DNA of 64,000 bases from Bin87 sp965204395 (GTDB lineage: Bacteria; Chloroflexota; Dehalococcoidia; Lucifugimonadales; UBA3495): positions 2,108,001 to 2,172,000 of the forward strand of contig OZ241987.1 in the NCBI GenBank assembly GCA_965204395.1, in the 5' to 3' direction. A model generated the notes under the pieces. The model did not search any database and had not been told where the DNA came from. It saw nothing but the letters and a program-made list of their open reading frames with translations. The first letter of the stretch is position 1; every line of letters starts with the position of its first letter. The position numbers and the translations under genes are program-made. Shown here piece after piece: positions 8,182-17,439 of this stretch.

Positions 8182-8454
8182 ATGGAGTATCGTAATTTTC
8201 TAATCGTGCTGGAAGAGGATGACTCCGGCAACGGTTGGCACGCCTGCTACCAGCCCTGGGAAGACTTGGGGGCCGCAACTTGCGGGGACACCCGCGAAGA
8301 AGCGATACGCAACATCAAAGAAGTCCTGGCGATGATCGTAGCGGAGATTACCGAAGGCTCGATCACGCCCGAGGAAGTCGCCGATCGGGGAGGATTCCCG
8401 GAGTCCCTTGCAAAAACCTGTGGTGGCTCCTTGTCGGTTCCCGTCGCAATTTAG
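8182..8454 (+). CDS. hicB: HicB-type antitoxin (short form)
   Basis: 90 residues with the HicB core: MEYRNFLIVLEEDDSGNGWHA, the DLGAATCGDTREEAIRNIKEVL turn-helix and the acidic MIVAEITEGSITPEEVAD segment. There is no C-terminal DNA-binding domain, unlike the copy at 4847. It precedes its HicA-like toxin by 29 bases, the reverse order to the first module. Confidence 0.7.
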   Translation: MEYRNFLIVLEEDDSGNGWHACYQPWEDLGAATCGDTREEAIRNIKEVLAMIVAEITEGSITPEEVADRGGFPESLAKTCGGSLSVPVAI

Positions 8455-8483
8455 CGGGATGGCATCCCGGGCCATTGCCTGAT

Positions 8484-8747
8484 ATGCCCATAGACTACAG
8501 TCGTATCAGGAGTTTAACCGCCCGTCAGATTGAAAGCGCCCTGTTGCGCGATGGTTTCGAGTTCGTGCGTCAGGTTGGCAGCCACCGTCGTTACGTGCAT
8601 CAGCCTACCCGACGCCGAGTTACAATCAGCCGTTCCGGCGGCGATACTTTCCCTCTCCCAACGCTCCGAAGCATCATTGAAAATCAGGCGAAATGGGACG
8701 CCGATGACCTGGTGCGCCTCGGTTTACTGCGCAGGCGCGGACGCTGA
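8484..8747 (+). CDS. hicA: HicA-type mRNA interferase toxin
   Basis: 87 residues with the HicA signature VRQVGSHRRYVHQP, catalytic His34, and the following TRRRVTISRSGGDTFPLPTLRSII segment. The start at 8484 places it just after hicB. It appears intact and unrelated at the DNA level to the first HicAB pair, so the two modules were probably acquired separately. Confidence 0.75.
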   Translation: MPIDYSRIRSLTARQIESALLRDGFEFVRQVGSHRRYVHQPTRRRVTISRSGGDTFPLPTLRSIIENQAKWDADDLVRLGLLRRRGR

Positions 8748-8774
8748 ACTGAGTGTCTGGGAGGCCCAGTATCG

Positions 8775-10127
8775 TCACTCCACGGCGTGCAGCATTCCGT
8801 CGGCGGTGCGCACGTAGAGCCTGCCGTCCGCGTACGCCGGCGGCAGCTCGATGGGAGCGCCGAGATCCAGCCGCAAAACCGGCGCCCCGTCCTCCCGGTT
8901 CAGGGCGTGCAATATGCCGTCGCGGGAGCCGAAATAGACTCGGTCGGCCAGCACGATAGGTGAACTGACAATTCCGGCATCGACCTCGTGTCGCCACAGT
9001 TCATCGCCGCTCCGAGCTTCGTGCGCTGTGAACAGCCCGTCGCCGTCCCCCAGGTAAAAGACTCCGTCGGCCACTGCGGGCGAGGCGATGACGCCCTGCG
9101 AGTTGCGCTCCTCCGGCGCGTACCGCCAGAACTCGCCGCGCTGCGCCGGAGGCGCCGGCACGAACGGGACCTGCCAGATCCAGAACTGGAACCACGTCCG
9201 TTTCATCCAGTACAGGCCCGGCAATCCCTTGACCGTGGTATCGATGGCGTACAGCGATCCGCCCGATGGGTAATAAGCCACCCCCTCGGTCACCACCGGA
9301 GGGCCGGATGCCGACCCGGCCGTGATAAACCGGAACCGGCGACGGCCGTTGTCCGCGTCTATGAAATAGAGGTCCCCTTCATCATCGGCAACGTACAGCC
9401 GCTCGCCGCGCAGGGCGGGCGTGGTTTTCACGTTGCCGCGAATCTTATGCTGCCATAACTTTTCTCCGGTCTGGGCGTCCAACGCGTAGATGATGTTGGC
9501 GGCCGACGTTACGTAGGCGACACCGTCGTGGACAAGGGCGCCGGCCGAGATGGGCAGGCGAGCCTTGAACTCCCAGACGGTTTCTCCGGTTGTCCGGTCC
9601 AGGGCCAGCATGCGGTGATTGGTCAGCCCCGCGTAAACCAGGTTGTTGTTTGCGACGGTCAGCGCATGGTCCATGGGGCCGGGCGTTTCCACTTCCCACA
9701 GCGTTTCTCCGGTTTCGGAGTCCAGGGCCATGACCTTGAAATGGCCGCCGACGTACACCACGCCGTCCGCCGCCAGCGGCGCGGAACGGGTCGGTTCTCC
9801 CAGGCTCTGCGACCAGAGGGGGCGTCCCTCCGGCTGTCGGTCCACTTCGGCGATGTAGCCGTTGAGATTGGGGCCGTATCCAAGCATGGACCACTCGCCG
9901 GCTCGGGAGGCCGACGAAGCCAGAGCGGAAGGGCTGCCGACGAACCAGCGGGCGGGATTGGGCAGGCTGAACCAGAAGAACCACGTCAGGAACCCCAGAA
10001 TCAACAGAACCGCCAGCGTGGCGACGGGTTTGACGATGCCCATGCGGTACCGCCGCCGGGCGGTCCTCTGGCTCCGCTCGACCCAGCCGGGGAATTGGGA
10101 CGAGGATTCTGATTCTGGTTGGTTCAT
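8775..10127 (-). CDS. Membrane-anchored PQQ-like beta-propeller protein
   Basis: 450 residues: a basic cytoplasmic N-terminus (about 1-32), one membrane segment (about 33-53, VATLAVLLILGFLTWFFWF), then an extracellular propeller. The blades show the PQQ-repeat pattern: VMALDSETGETLWEVETP, MLALDRTTGETVWEFKAR, IYALDAQTGEKLWQHKI, LYFIDADNGRRRFRF, LFTAHEARSGDELWRHEV and LHALNREDGAPVLRLDLG. The family includes BamB-like scaffolds and PQQ dehydrogenases. No PQQ- or metal-binding catalytic residues are evident, so a scaffold or sensor is more likely than an enzyme. Confidence 0.75.
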   Translation of the reverse strand: MNQPESESSSQFPGWVERSQRTARRRYRMGIVKPVATLAVLLILGFLTWFFWFSLPNPARWFVGSPSALASSASRAGEWSMLGYGPNLNGYIAEVDRQPEGRPLWSQSLGEPTRSAPLAADGVVYVGGHFKVMALDSETGETLWEVETPGPMDHALTVANNNLVYAGLTNHRMLALDRTTGETVWEFKARLPISAGALVHDGVAYVTSAANIIYALDAQTGEKLWQHKIRGNVKTTPALRGERLYVADDEGDLYFIDADNGRRRFRFITAGSASGPPVVTEGVAYYPSGGSLYAIDTTVKGLPGLYWMKRTWFQFWIWQVPFVPAPPAQRGEFWRYAPEERNSQGVIASPAVADGVFYLGDGDGLFTAHEARSGDELWRHEVDAGIVSSPIVLADRVYFGSRDGILHALNREDGAPVLRLDLGAPIELPPAYADGRLYVRTADGMLHAVE

Positions 10128-10154
10128 CGTTGCGACACGGAGAGCGAACGTCGG

Positions 10155-10181
10155 TAGGGGCGGGTTTCAAACCCGCCCCTA
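10155..10181. repeat. GGGGCG palindrome family, copy 1
   Basis: A perfect 13-bp inverted repeat with a single central base, arms TAGGGGCGGGTTT and AAACCCGCCCCTA, between the propeller gene start and the dppC-like stop. The same core recurs at 40137, 61610 and 62138. It can act as a terminator hairpin for the transporter operon although no T-tract follows. Confidence 0.85.
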
Positions 10182-10218
10182 CACTATCACCTTACGGTGC
10201 AAGGATACACCACGTCGG

Positions 10219-11313
10219 CTAGACGTTGCGCTGCTTCGGGTCCAGGCGGTCCCGCAGCCAATCGCCCAGCAGGTTCACGGACAGCACGGTGAACAGGATG
10301 GCAAGACCAGGGAAGAAGGAGACCCACCATGAGTCAATGATCAACTCGCGCCCGTCGGCGACCATCACGCCCCACGCCGGGTTGGGCCGCGGAATGCCCG
10401 CTCCCAGGAAGCTCAGTCCGGCTTCCAGGAGGATGACGAAGCCCAGTTGCAGCGTCGCCAGCACGATGATCGTGTTGACCAGATTCGGAAAGATGTGCCG
10501 CACCATGATCCGGATCTGCGAAGAACCGGCCACCCGCGAACGCGCGATGAAATCCTGCGTCTTCAGCGCCAGGGTCTCGCCCCGCACCAGCCGGGCGTAG
10601 CGGGACCAGAGGAACAGGCACACCACGACCAGCACGTTTTCGATCCGCGGCCCCAGCGTGGCCGCCAGCACCAACGCCACCAGGATCAGCGAGATCGACA
10701 GCGACATATCAACCAGCCGCATCACCAGGGTGTCAACCCACCCCCCGAAATAGCCCGCCAGAATCCCCAGCACGGTGCCGATCAGGCCCGAGACGAAAAT
10801 CGCCATGAGGGAGACCACCAGGGCGAGCCTCGCGCCGTGGACAATCCGGCTGAATATGTCCATGCCATTTTTGTCCGTGCCCAGCAGATACTTGGCCTGG
10901 CCTCCCGGCTTCACCAGAACACGGATTTCATCCCCGATAACCGGCGCATCGCCCTCGGCCTTTCCGACCACCGTGGCGTCGCCGATGCGAACCGTGCGCT
11001 CGGCGTCGCTGAGCTTGATCTCATTCTGGCGATTGTCGCGGTTGACCGTCTCAACGACGGTACGGTACGAAACGACGTCGCTGGACCAGGCCGGGGGCAC
11101 CAGCCGGTCGTCCAGATCGCCGCGCCGGGGATTGTGCGGGGCGATCAACTCGGCGAAGACCGCCGGGATGAGCAGGAAGACCAGCAGCATGGTCACGGGA
11201 AAGAGAGGCAATCGCCGGATTTCCCGAACCCATTTCTTGATGCGGTCCAGAGTCCCCGCTGACGCCTCTTCCGTCTGGGCGGGTTGCGCTACCGGCGTCG
11301 TCGTGATCGCCAT
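10219..11313 (-). CDS. Peptide/nickel-type ABC transporter permease (DppC family)
   Basis: 364 residues. An N-terminal membrane segment (LFPVTMLLVFLLIPAVFAELIAPHNP) is followed by an unusually long external loop (about 65-140) and then the five-helix BPD_transp_1 core. The EAA-type coupling loop is visible (RSRVAGSSQIRIMVRHIFPNL), and LGTDKNGMDIFSRIVHGARLAL is the family hallmark. It pairs with the DppB-like permease 79 bases upstream. No ATPase genes lie next to it in the window. Confidence 0.88.
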   Translation of the reverse strand: MAITTTPVAQPAQTEEASAGTLDRIKKWVREIRRLPLFPVTMLLVFLLIPAVFAELIAPHNPRRGDLDDRLVPPAWSSDVVSYRTVVETVNRDNRQNEIKLSDAERTVRIGDATVVGKAEGDAPVIGDEIRVLVKPGGQAKYLLGTDKNGMDIFSRIVHGARLALVVSLMAIFVSGLIGTVLGILAGYFGGWVDTLVMRLVDMSLSISLILVALVLAATLGPRIENVLVVVCLFLWSRYARLVRGETLALKTQDFIARSRVAGSSQIRIMVRHIFPNLVNTIIVLATLQLGFVILLEAGLSFLGAGIPRPNPAWGVMVADGRELIIDSWWVSFFPGLAILFTVLSVNLLGDWLRDRLDPKQRNV

Positions 11314-11392
11314 AGTTCAATCCTCCACCGTCTTTTCAGTCACCCGATCTATGGTCTTGTCGCTCGGAATTGTCTGCTTGCATTGCCTTGGG

Positions 11393-12316
11393 CTATGTGT
11401 AGCGGATGCGGGGGTCGAGGTAGGCATAAAGTATGTCCACCACTAGGTTGGCGAAGATGTAGATCGAGGAGCCGATGATCACCACCGCCTGGAGCACCTG
11501 GAAATCGCGCCCGCGCACCGCGCCCACCGCAAGCTGACCGACACCGGGCCAGGAGAACACCGTCTCCACAATCACCGTTCCCGTGAACAACCCGCCGATG
11601 ATGATGGCGAAATAGGTGAGGGGAGCGATGAAGGCGTTGCGCAGGCAGTGCTTCCAGATCACCTTCCACTCCGGTACGCCCTTGATCCGCGCCAGCTTGA
11701 CGAACTCGGTGTCCAACACGTCCAGCATGGAGGAGCGGATCAGGCGCAGGAGCGCGGCAACCTGGAAGAAGCCCAGCGTGAAGGCCGGCATGATCATGTG
11801 CGCTATGCCGCCCTTGCCGGAGGAAGGCAGCCAGCCCAACTGCACCGCGAACAGCCACAGCAGCATGATGCCGAGCCAGAAGCTGGGAACCGATTGGCCT
11901 AGGAAAGCAACTGCTTTGCCCTGGTAGTCCAGCCATCCGTCCTTCTTGGCGGCGGTGATCACGCCCAGCGGCACGCCGATCACCACGGAGATGAGCATGG
12001 CCAGGCCGCCGAGCTGTAGGGTTGCCGGGAACCGGTCTAGGACCATGCCCATGGCGGTCTGTCCGCCGAAGGCGTAGGACTCGCCAAAGTCTCCCTGGAT
12101 GGCATTGCCGAGGAAGACGAGATACCGCATGTGGAGGGGCTTGTCGAGCCCCCACTTTTCCTTGAGAGCGGCAATGTCTTCGGGCGTAGCTTCTCCCATG
12201 GGCAACATGACCGACGTAGGATCGCCGGTGATGTTGGACAGCATGAACACGATGACGCTGACCAGTAGCACGGCGATAATGGCCTGCCCGACGCGGAAGA
12301 TGATAAACCGCTGCAT
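11393..12316 (-). CDS. Peptide/nickel-type ABC transporter permease (DppB family)
   Basis: 307 residues with the DppB/OppB layout: an N-terminal helix (FIIFRVGQAIIAVLLVSVIVFML), a periplasmic domain ending GDFGESYAFGG, then the permease core with the coupling loop VKLARIKGVPEWKVIWKHCLRNAF and a closing DILYAYLDPRIRYT. It forms the membrane channel with the DppC-like protein. The substrate is probably a peptide or other oligomer. Confidence 0.9.
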   Translation of the reverse strand: MQRFIIFRVGQAIIAVLLVSVIVFMLSNITGDPTSVMLPMGEATPEDIAALKEKWGLDKPLHMRYLVFLGNAIQGDFGESYAFGGQTAMGMVLDRFPATLQLGGLAMLISVVIGVPLGVITAAKKDGWLDYQGKAVAFLGQSVPSFWLGIMLLWLFAVQLGWLPSSGKGGIAHMIMPAFTLGFFQVAALLRLIRSSMLDVLDTEFVKLARIKGVPEWKVIWKHCLRNAFIAPLTYFAIIIGGLFTGTVIVETVFSWPGVGQLAVGAVRGRDFQVLQAVVIIGSSIYIFANLVVDILYAYLDPRIRYT

Positions 12317-12435
12317 TGTCGCCTCCCGTTCCGGTAATTGTTGTTTGCGCCCGCGCGTCCCGTCGGTCTACGCGTCCCGTCGGTCTATTAGATTGTCCGT
12401 CATTCGGGCTTACGCTGGAATGACGGCCGGCAGAT

Positions 12436-12463
12436 GTGGGGGCGAATAATTTCTCGCCCCCAC
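12436..12463. repeat. GGGGCG palindrome family, variant between binding protein and permease
   Basis: Arms GTGGGGGCGA and TCGCCCCCAC are separated by 8 bases, in the spacer between the binding-protein stop and dppB. It shares the GGGGCG/CGCCCC core with the other copies. Here it would sit inside the transcript and could set the ratio of binding protein to permeases. Confidence 0.6.
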
Positions 12464-12483
12464 AGTTGGGTCGTGGGCCCGGT

Positions 12484-13169
12484 TTAGCGGGCCGCTTTGG
12501 CGTATTCCAGATGTCCGAAGACACCGGTCAGGCTGCCGAATTTGTACTCGGCGACTTCCTCGGGGTTCACCACCAGCGTGGAGCGGATGTTGACGATGGG
12601 GATGGTCCGATAGGTGTCGTAAATGTCATCGCCCATGGCTTGGATTATCCGATTGCGTTCGGCTTGATCCGTCTCTATCAACAACTGCTCGTAGGTGTCG
12701 TCGTAGAGCTGGTCTTCCATGTACAGCACGCCGCCGTTGGGAAGGCCGGTGTCCGGGTTGGTTTCCCCGGTGTAGTAGTAGATCCGCGCGTTGGCGTTGA
12801 TCTGCCGGATGGTCTGGCGCACCGGCAGGATGAAGTGAGCGTCATGCCGGTCGCGGAACGCGTCCAGCGCGCGGGCAAACTCCACCTCCACCAGCTTGGC
12901 GTCGATGCCGATGTCCTGGAAGGACTGGGCAACCGTCTGCGACACCTCAATGGTCTCCGGCAAACCCGGCAGGCTGGATTGGTAAACTTCCATGAAGAAG
13001 CGGTTCTGTCCGTTGTCGCCGGGGAATCCGGCCTCGTCCAGCAACTGCTTGGCCCGTTCCGGATCGTAGCCGTACTTCTCGTCAAACTCGTCCTTCCAGC
13101 GCGGGTTCCAGCCTTCCAACGAATCGTGGAAGATGGTGTTGTACATCGGCTCGCCCCGGCCCTTGACTA
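12484..13169 (-). pseudogene. Peptide ABC transporter substrate-binding protein, C-terminal fragment cut by an IS
   Basis: About 228 residues of a family-5 extracellular solute-binding protein remain: VKGRGEPMYNTIFHDSLEGWNP, then YDPERAKQLLDEAGFPG, a hallmark of the family, down to a normal C-terminus. The first half of the protein, including any signal peptide, is missing because the IS4-like element begins at 13170. It belongs with the two permeases downstream. Without a binding protein from elsewhere the transporter would be non-functional. Confidence 0.85.
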
Positions 13170-14618
13170 GACTTTACGCATTCTTAGAAAAGTAAAAGGA
13201 CAGGGTAAGCTGGCCTGACCCAAACGTCACTGAAGGTCCAGCCATGCACACCCTGCCCAATGCCATTGTACCGATACTCTCCCCCTTCGCAATTCTGTTC
13301 ACCAACCCCACTTGGCAGAAGGCTCAACTCCTGCTGGTGGGCGCGATCCTGACCACAGGTCAACGCACCGTGGCAGCAGCGCTGCGCGTCATGGGCCGCA
13401 GCGACCAGCGCGACTACGCCCGCTACCACGAGGTGCTCAATCGGGCGGTGTGGTCGTCCCGCGCGGTGGCCCGCGTCCTGCTCTTGCTTTTGCTCCAGCA
13501 TCTGGATCGGGGCGACGGCCCCTTGGTCTTCGGCATCGACGAAACCCTGGAGCGGCGTCGGGGCGCTAAGATCAAAGCACGAGGCATCTACCGGGACGCG
13601 GTGCGTTCCAGCCGCCATCAACTGGTCAAGGCCAGTGGCCTGCGCTGGATCTCCCTGATGTGGCTGGGCCACGTGCCGTGGGCGGGACGCCACTGGGCGC
13701 TGCCGGTGCTCACGGTGCTGGCCCCTTCCTCTCGGTACTACCAGCAGCAGGGACGCCGGCACAAGAAGCTCACCGATTGGGCCCGGCAAATGGTCATTCA
13801 GCTGCGTCGCTGGCTGCCCCACCGGACTCTCGTGCTGGTGGGGGATAACGGCTACGCCGTGCTGGATCTGCTCCACTGCTGCCAATCCCTTCGTGAACCC
13901 GTTACCCTCATCGCCAGACTGCGCTTGGACGCCGCTCTCTACGCGCCAGCGCCGCCTCGGCCGCCAGGTCAGAAAGGCCGGTCAGCCCTGAAAGGCCAGC
14001 GGCGACCGTCGCTGAAAACCATCCTGGACCAGGACCATGTGGCCTGGACCGTCGCCGCCGTGGCGTGGTACGACGGCACCATCCGCACGCTGGAACTTAC
14101 CTCCCAAACCGCGGTCTGGTACAGCTCGGGCAAACCGGCGGTGACCATTCGCTGGGTGCTGGTCCGAGATCCCGAAGGCGCTTTCGATCCCCAAGCCCTC
14201 CTCTGCACCGACCCGTTGGCGAACCCGACCCAGATCCGGGAGTGGTTTGTCCTGCGCTGGCAACTCGAAGTCACCTTTCAGGAGGCGCGAACCCACCTGG
14301 GCATGGAGACCCAGCGCCAGTGGTCCGACTTGGCCATCGCCCGCACCACGCCCGCGCTGCTGGGCCTCTTCTCCTGGACCACCCTGGCCGCCCATTCGTT
14401 GCAAAAACAACATTCGATGACCCCGCGCACCGCCGCTTGGTACGACAAACCATCGCCAACTTTCGTGGACGCCATCGCCCTGGTGCGTCGGCACCTCTGG
14501 CTGGCATCGGAAGATTTCTCACTGTCGGCCGGCAACCCCGACACGCAGGAATTCCCCGTCGCTCTGTACCGACGAATGGTGGACTCCCTCGCTTACGCCG
14601 CTTGAAATGCGGAAAGCC
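13170..14618 (+). mobile_element. IS4-like insertion sequence
   Basis: About 1.45 kb bounded by imperfect inverted ends, GACTTTACGCATT (13170-13182) and AATGCGGAAAGCC (14606-14618), matching at 11 of 13 positions. It holds one full transposase gene. No target duplication can be seen, and the flanks are different truncated genes, so this copy marks a rearrangement or an assembly join, not a simple insertion. Confidence 0.8.
13244..14605 (+). CDS. DDE transposase, IS4-like
   Basis: 453 residues with an RNase-H-like core. Candidate catalytic acids are Asp in FGIDETLERRR, Asp in LVGDNGYAVLDLL and Glu in the motif WQLEVTFQEARTHLGMETQRQWSD, which resembles the YREK-type signature. The frame is intact over full length and may be active, unlike the two decayed elements at 41.8-44.0 kb. 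Family naming is tentative. Confidence 0.85.
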   Translation: MHTLPNAIVPILSPFAILFTNPTWQKAQLLLVGAILTTGQRTVAAALRVMGRSDQRDYARYHEVLNRAVWSSRAVARVLLLLLLQHLDRGDGPLVFGIDETLERRRGAKIKARGIYRDAVRSSRHQLVKASGLRWISLMWLGHVPWAGRHWALPVLTVLAPSSRYYQQQGRRHKKLTDWARQMVIQLRRWLPHRTLVLVGDNGYAVLDLLHCCQSLREPVTLIARLRLDAALYAPAPPRPPGQKGRSALKGQRRPSLKTILDQDHVAWTVAAVAWYDGTIRTLELTSQTAVWYSSGKPAVTIRWVLVRDPEGAFDPQALLCTDPLANPTQIREWFVLRWQLEVTFQEARTHLGMETQRQWSDLAIARTTPALLGLFSWTTLAAHSLQKQHSMTPRTAAWYDKPSPTFVDAIALVRRHLWLASEDFSLSAGNPDTQEFPVALYRRMVDSLAYAA

Positions 14619-14620
14619 CA

Positions 14621-15686
14621 GCCAAGCCCTCACCCTGACCTCCGCAGGAGCCAGAGGCGAGACCCAGCGCCAGATGGCGGACACGCTGCAACACCGGCTG
14701 CCGCACAGCAGCCTTCATCCTGCATTCAACGCCCTGGACCTGATCCTTGCTTCCAGGGGAAGGATCCAGCGGGAACACCCGACCAGGACGGCGAGGCCGG
14801 CCAGTATTTCCGCTTGAACATCGCCAACGCGGTTTGGGGTCAGGACGGCTATCATTTCCTGCCCGACTTTCTCGATGTGCTGGCCGAACACTACGGGGCC
14901 GGGATGATGCCTACGGACTTGACCGGCGCGCCGGACGAGTCTCGCATAAGGATCAATGATTGGGTGGCTGAGGAAACCTCGGGGAAGGTCAAGGACCTCC
15001 TACCGCCGGGAATCATAGACCGTTCCACGCGATTGGTGCTCACCAACGCTATCTACTTCAATGCCTCGTGGCTCTGGCCTTTCAGTCCGAAGGATACCGA
15101 AATGCGTCCCTTTCATCTGGACGGCGGCGGTATGGTGAGTGTCCCGATGATGACGGAGACCGCCAAGGATTTCTACGGCTATGCCAGGGGCGACGGGTAC
15201 CAAGCGGTTGACCTGACGTACTCTTGGGGAGATCTGTCCATGACCATCTTGCTGCCCGACGAGGGTAGGCTGGAGGAATTCGAAGGCTCGCTGGATTCGG
15301 AAATGCTTGACCGGATCACCAATGAGATCGATATCGAGTACATCACCATCACGATGCCGTTGTTCGAGTTCGAATCGGAGTTTGACTTGAGCGATATCCT
15401 GGCTGGAATGGGGATGCCCGATCCCTTCGGCGCCGAAGCCGATTTTTCAGGCATGACCGGCTCCAGGGACCTGTGGATTCGCGCCGTAGTGCACAAGGCG
15501 TTCGTTTCGGTGGATGAAAAGGGGACCGAGGCGGCGGCGGCCACCGGCGTGGTCATGCTCGAGTCCGGTGTCAGCAAAGAACCCATCGCGGTAACGGTCG
15601 ACCGGCCCTTCGTGTTCCTCATCCGGGACACCGGCACCGGCTCGGTGTTGTTCTTGGGCCGCGTGTCTAATCCGCACACAGGATGA
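14621..15686 (+). pseudogene. Serpin, 5'-truncated and frameshifted
   Basis: Serine-protease-inhibitor fold. The beginning is lost at the IS end. The frame from 14621 reads SQALTLTSAGARGETQRQMADTL and HPAFNALDLILASRG. A frame change in the purine run at about 14755-14763 is needed to reach the remainder (FRLNIANAVWGQDGYHFLP, STRLVLTNAIYFNASW). The reactive-centre hinge GTEAAAATGVVM and the closing DRPFVFLIRDTGTGSVLFLGRV are present, so the ancestor was an inhibitory serpin. Without its first helices it cannot fold normally. Confidence 0.85.
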
Positions 15687-16079
15687 AGCAACCGACAATC
15701 GCAGAGCGCAGCACGAATGCCCGCCCCCAGCACTCTGTATGGTTGACTTTGGGGTTTTCTAGCCTGACCAAACCGCCCCTGTGGTGCCAATGGATGCCGC
15801 AGGAAACCCATAGAACCACGGTTAAAATGACCCGGTGCCAATCGTTGCCCATACGGACCCGTATCTACCGTTCGATGGGAATGCCCGGCTGCCTGACAAT
15901 CCCATTGCCGGCGTGGACGGCGACGCTCCGGCCCCTGCCGCAATGCAGCGTCGGTCGTGTCGTAGTAGTAGTCCGGCGGCAGTCCCGATGTACATGCCGG
16001 GATCCTGCCATTTGGAATGTGCCCGAGCCGGTCGTATCGCTATGGGAATCGGAAGCCAAAAGCCTTCGTGCCTGGGGGA
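15687..16079. other. Gene-free stretch after the serpin
   Basis: No convincing gene on either strand. Frames here are short and lack family motifs. The last part (from about 16020) probably holds the badly decayed beginning of the IS110-type transposase that follows. Confidence 0.5.
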
Positions 16080-16430
16080 GACAGGTGTGAGGTCTCCAAT
16101 GACGAGGCCGGCATCGCGGCGCTGGTGGTCCAGATGCAGGAACTCAATCCCGCGGCCTTGGTGCTGGAAGCGTCGGGGGGGACCGGAACTGCCCTTGGTG
16201 GCGGCCCTGGCGTCCGCATCCCTGCCGGTGGTGGTAGTCAACCCTCGCCAGGTACGGGACTTTGCCAAGGCCACCGGGCGCCTCGCCAAGACTGACACTC
16301 TGGACGTGGCGGTCCTCGCTCACTTCGCCGAGGCTGTCCGTCCTCCTTTGCGCCCTCTGCGGGATGCCGAGACCCAGGACCTCAACTCGCTGGTGACCCG
16401 CCGACAGCAGGTGGTTGCCATGCTGGTTGG
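16080..16430 (+). pseudogene. IS110-family transposase remnant
   Basis: Two frames together give the N-terminal DEDD-type domain: VSNDEAGIAALVVQMQELNP and ALVLEASGG, then in the next frame ELPLVAALASASLPVVVV, NPRQVRDFAKATGRLAKTD and LDVAVLAHFAEAVRPP. The switch is at a run of seven G (16175-16181). The C-terminal serine-containing half and the element ends are missing, so it is immobile debris. Confidence 0.8.
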
Positions 16431-16994
16431 AACGGGAGGCGGACGCGCGGGAGCGGTCATAAAGCTTTTCGGCGTCCACCTAAACCGAGCATTGGAACCC
16501 CCTGGAATGGGAAAATCCACTTGACTGCGAAGACCACACACCGAGACGCCACCCACTGGAGCGCTCGATCCATGGCCCAACGCAGCGGCCTGATCCACAG
16601 GCATCCAAGACCAGATGGCCCATTTGCGGCAACCAAGACGTTGGTTTCGATTGGGGCCAAAATCCGACTAATGAGGTGTGCGCGGTTGGTGAAGAGCGGG
16701 AGGCCGTGCCCCGCTCCGGGTGTAAGTGATTGGCGATGAGAGGGATCGCAATGATGGTCGCCGGAAATATCACCCCGGCGATGATGTTGCGCACTGAGAA
16801 CCCGTTGGCCCATCCGGTCATGGTGCTGAGGCTTCAACTCAGCGCGGGATAATGCCGCGGGCGCCTACTTGAAAACCGATGGTTGAGGTGAGCCGTTACC
16901 GCTCCGGTTCCCAAGTCCGGACATCCGTCGAGTGCGTGGTGCGCACGGGCACGAAGGTTCACCCTCGCCGCTGAGTTTCGCGGCTAAGCACCGG
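16431..16994. other. Gene-free stretch with possible decayed gene
   Basis: No intact gene. Minus-strand frames at 16460-16840 show hydrophobic pieces (VRNIIAGVIFPATIIAIPLIANH) that could be residue of a membrane-protein gene, but they switch frames and match nothing I recognise. Confidence 0.4.
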
Positions 16995-17405
16995 TCAAAC
17001 GATGTTCTCCCTGCCGATGGCGGCGATGGCCTTGGCCCGGTCGTCTGTTTTCAACGCGATCATCGCGTGACCGGACTGCCTTCTCACGATGTGCAGGCTT
17101 TCGATGTTGACCTCCGCATCCTTCAGTCTGCCGGCCACGGTGGCCAGGGCGCCGGGTTCGTCGGGCAGGCGCAGCACCAGGGCATCGTCGCTCACCGCCT
17201 TGAAACCGGCCTGGTTGAGTACGTAAAGGGCGCGGTCGTATCGGTCGGTGGTGAGGATCACCGTCAAGTCTGCCCCCGACACCTCGGCGTTGATCGTCTC
17301 CACGTTGATCCCTTCGTCTGCCAGGACCTTGCTGATGTCGGCGATGATCCCCACCTCGTCCCGGGCCATGAGGATGATCCGGTTCATCGGGTTTACCCGG
17401 TCCAT
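16995..17405 (-). CDS. Tandem ACT-domain protein
   Basis: 136 residues made of two ACT modules: NRIILMARDEVGIIADISKV/LADEGINVETINAEV and ALVLRLPDEPGALATVAGRL/KDAEVNIESLHIV. ACT domains bind amino acids and adjust partner enzymes. It starts 34 bases after the decarboxylase-like gene on the same strand, with GGAGAG ahead of the ATG, so it may sense histidine or another amino acid to tune that enzyme. That link is inferred from position only. Confidence 0.8.
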   Translation of the reverse strand: MDRVNPMNRIILMARDEVGIIADISKVLADEGINVETINAEVSGADLTVILTTDRYDRALYVLNQAGFKAVSDDALVLRLPDEPGALATVAGRLKDAEVNIESLHIVRRQSGHAMIALKTDDRAKAIAAIGRENIV

Positions 17406-17439
17406 ATCGACACTCTCCAGTTTCGGTGGTAGGGAGCAG

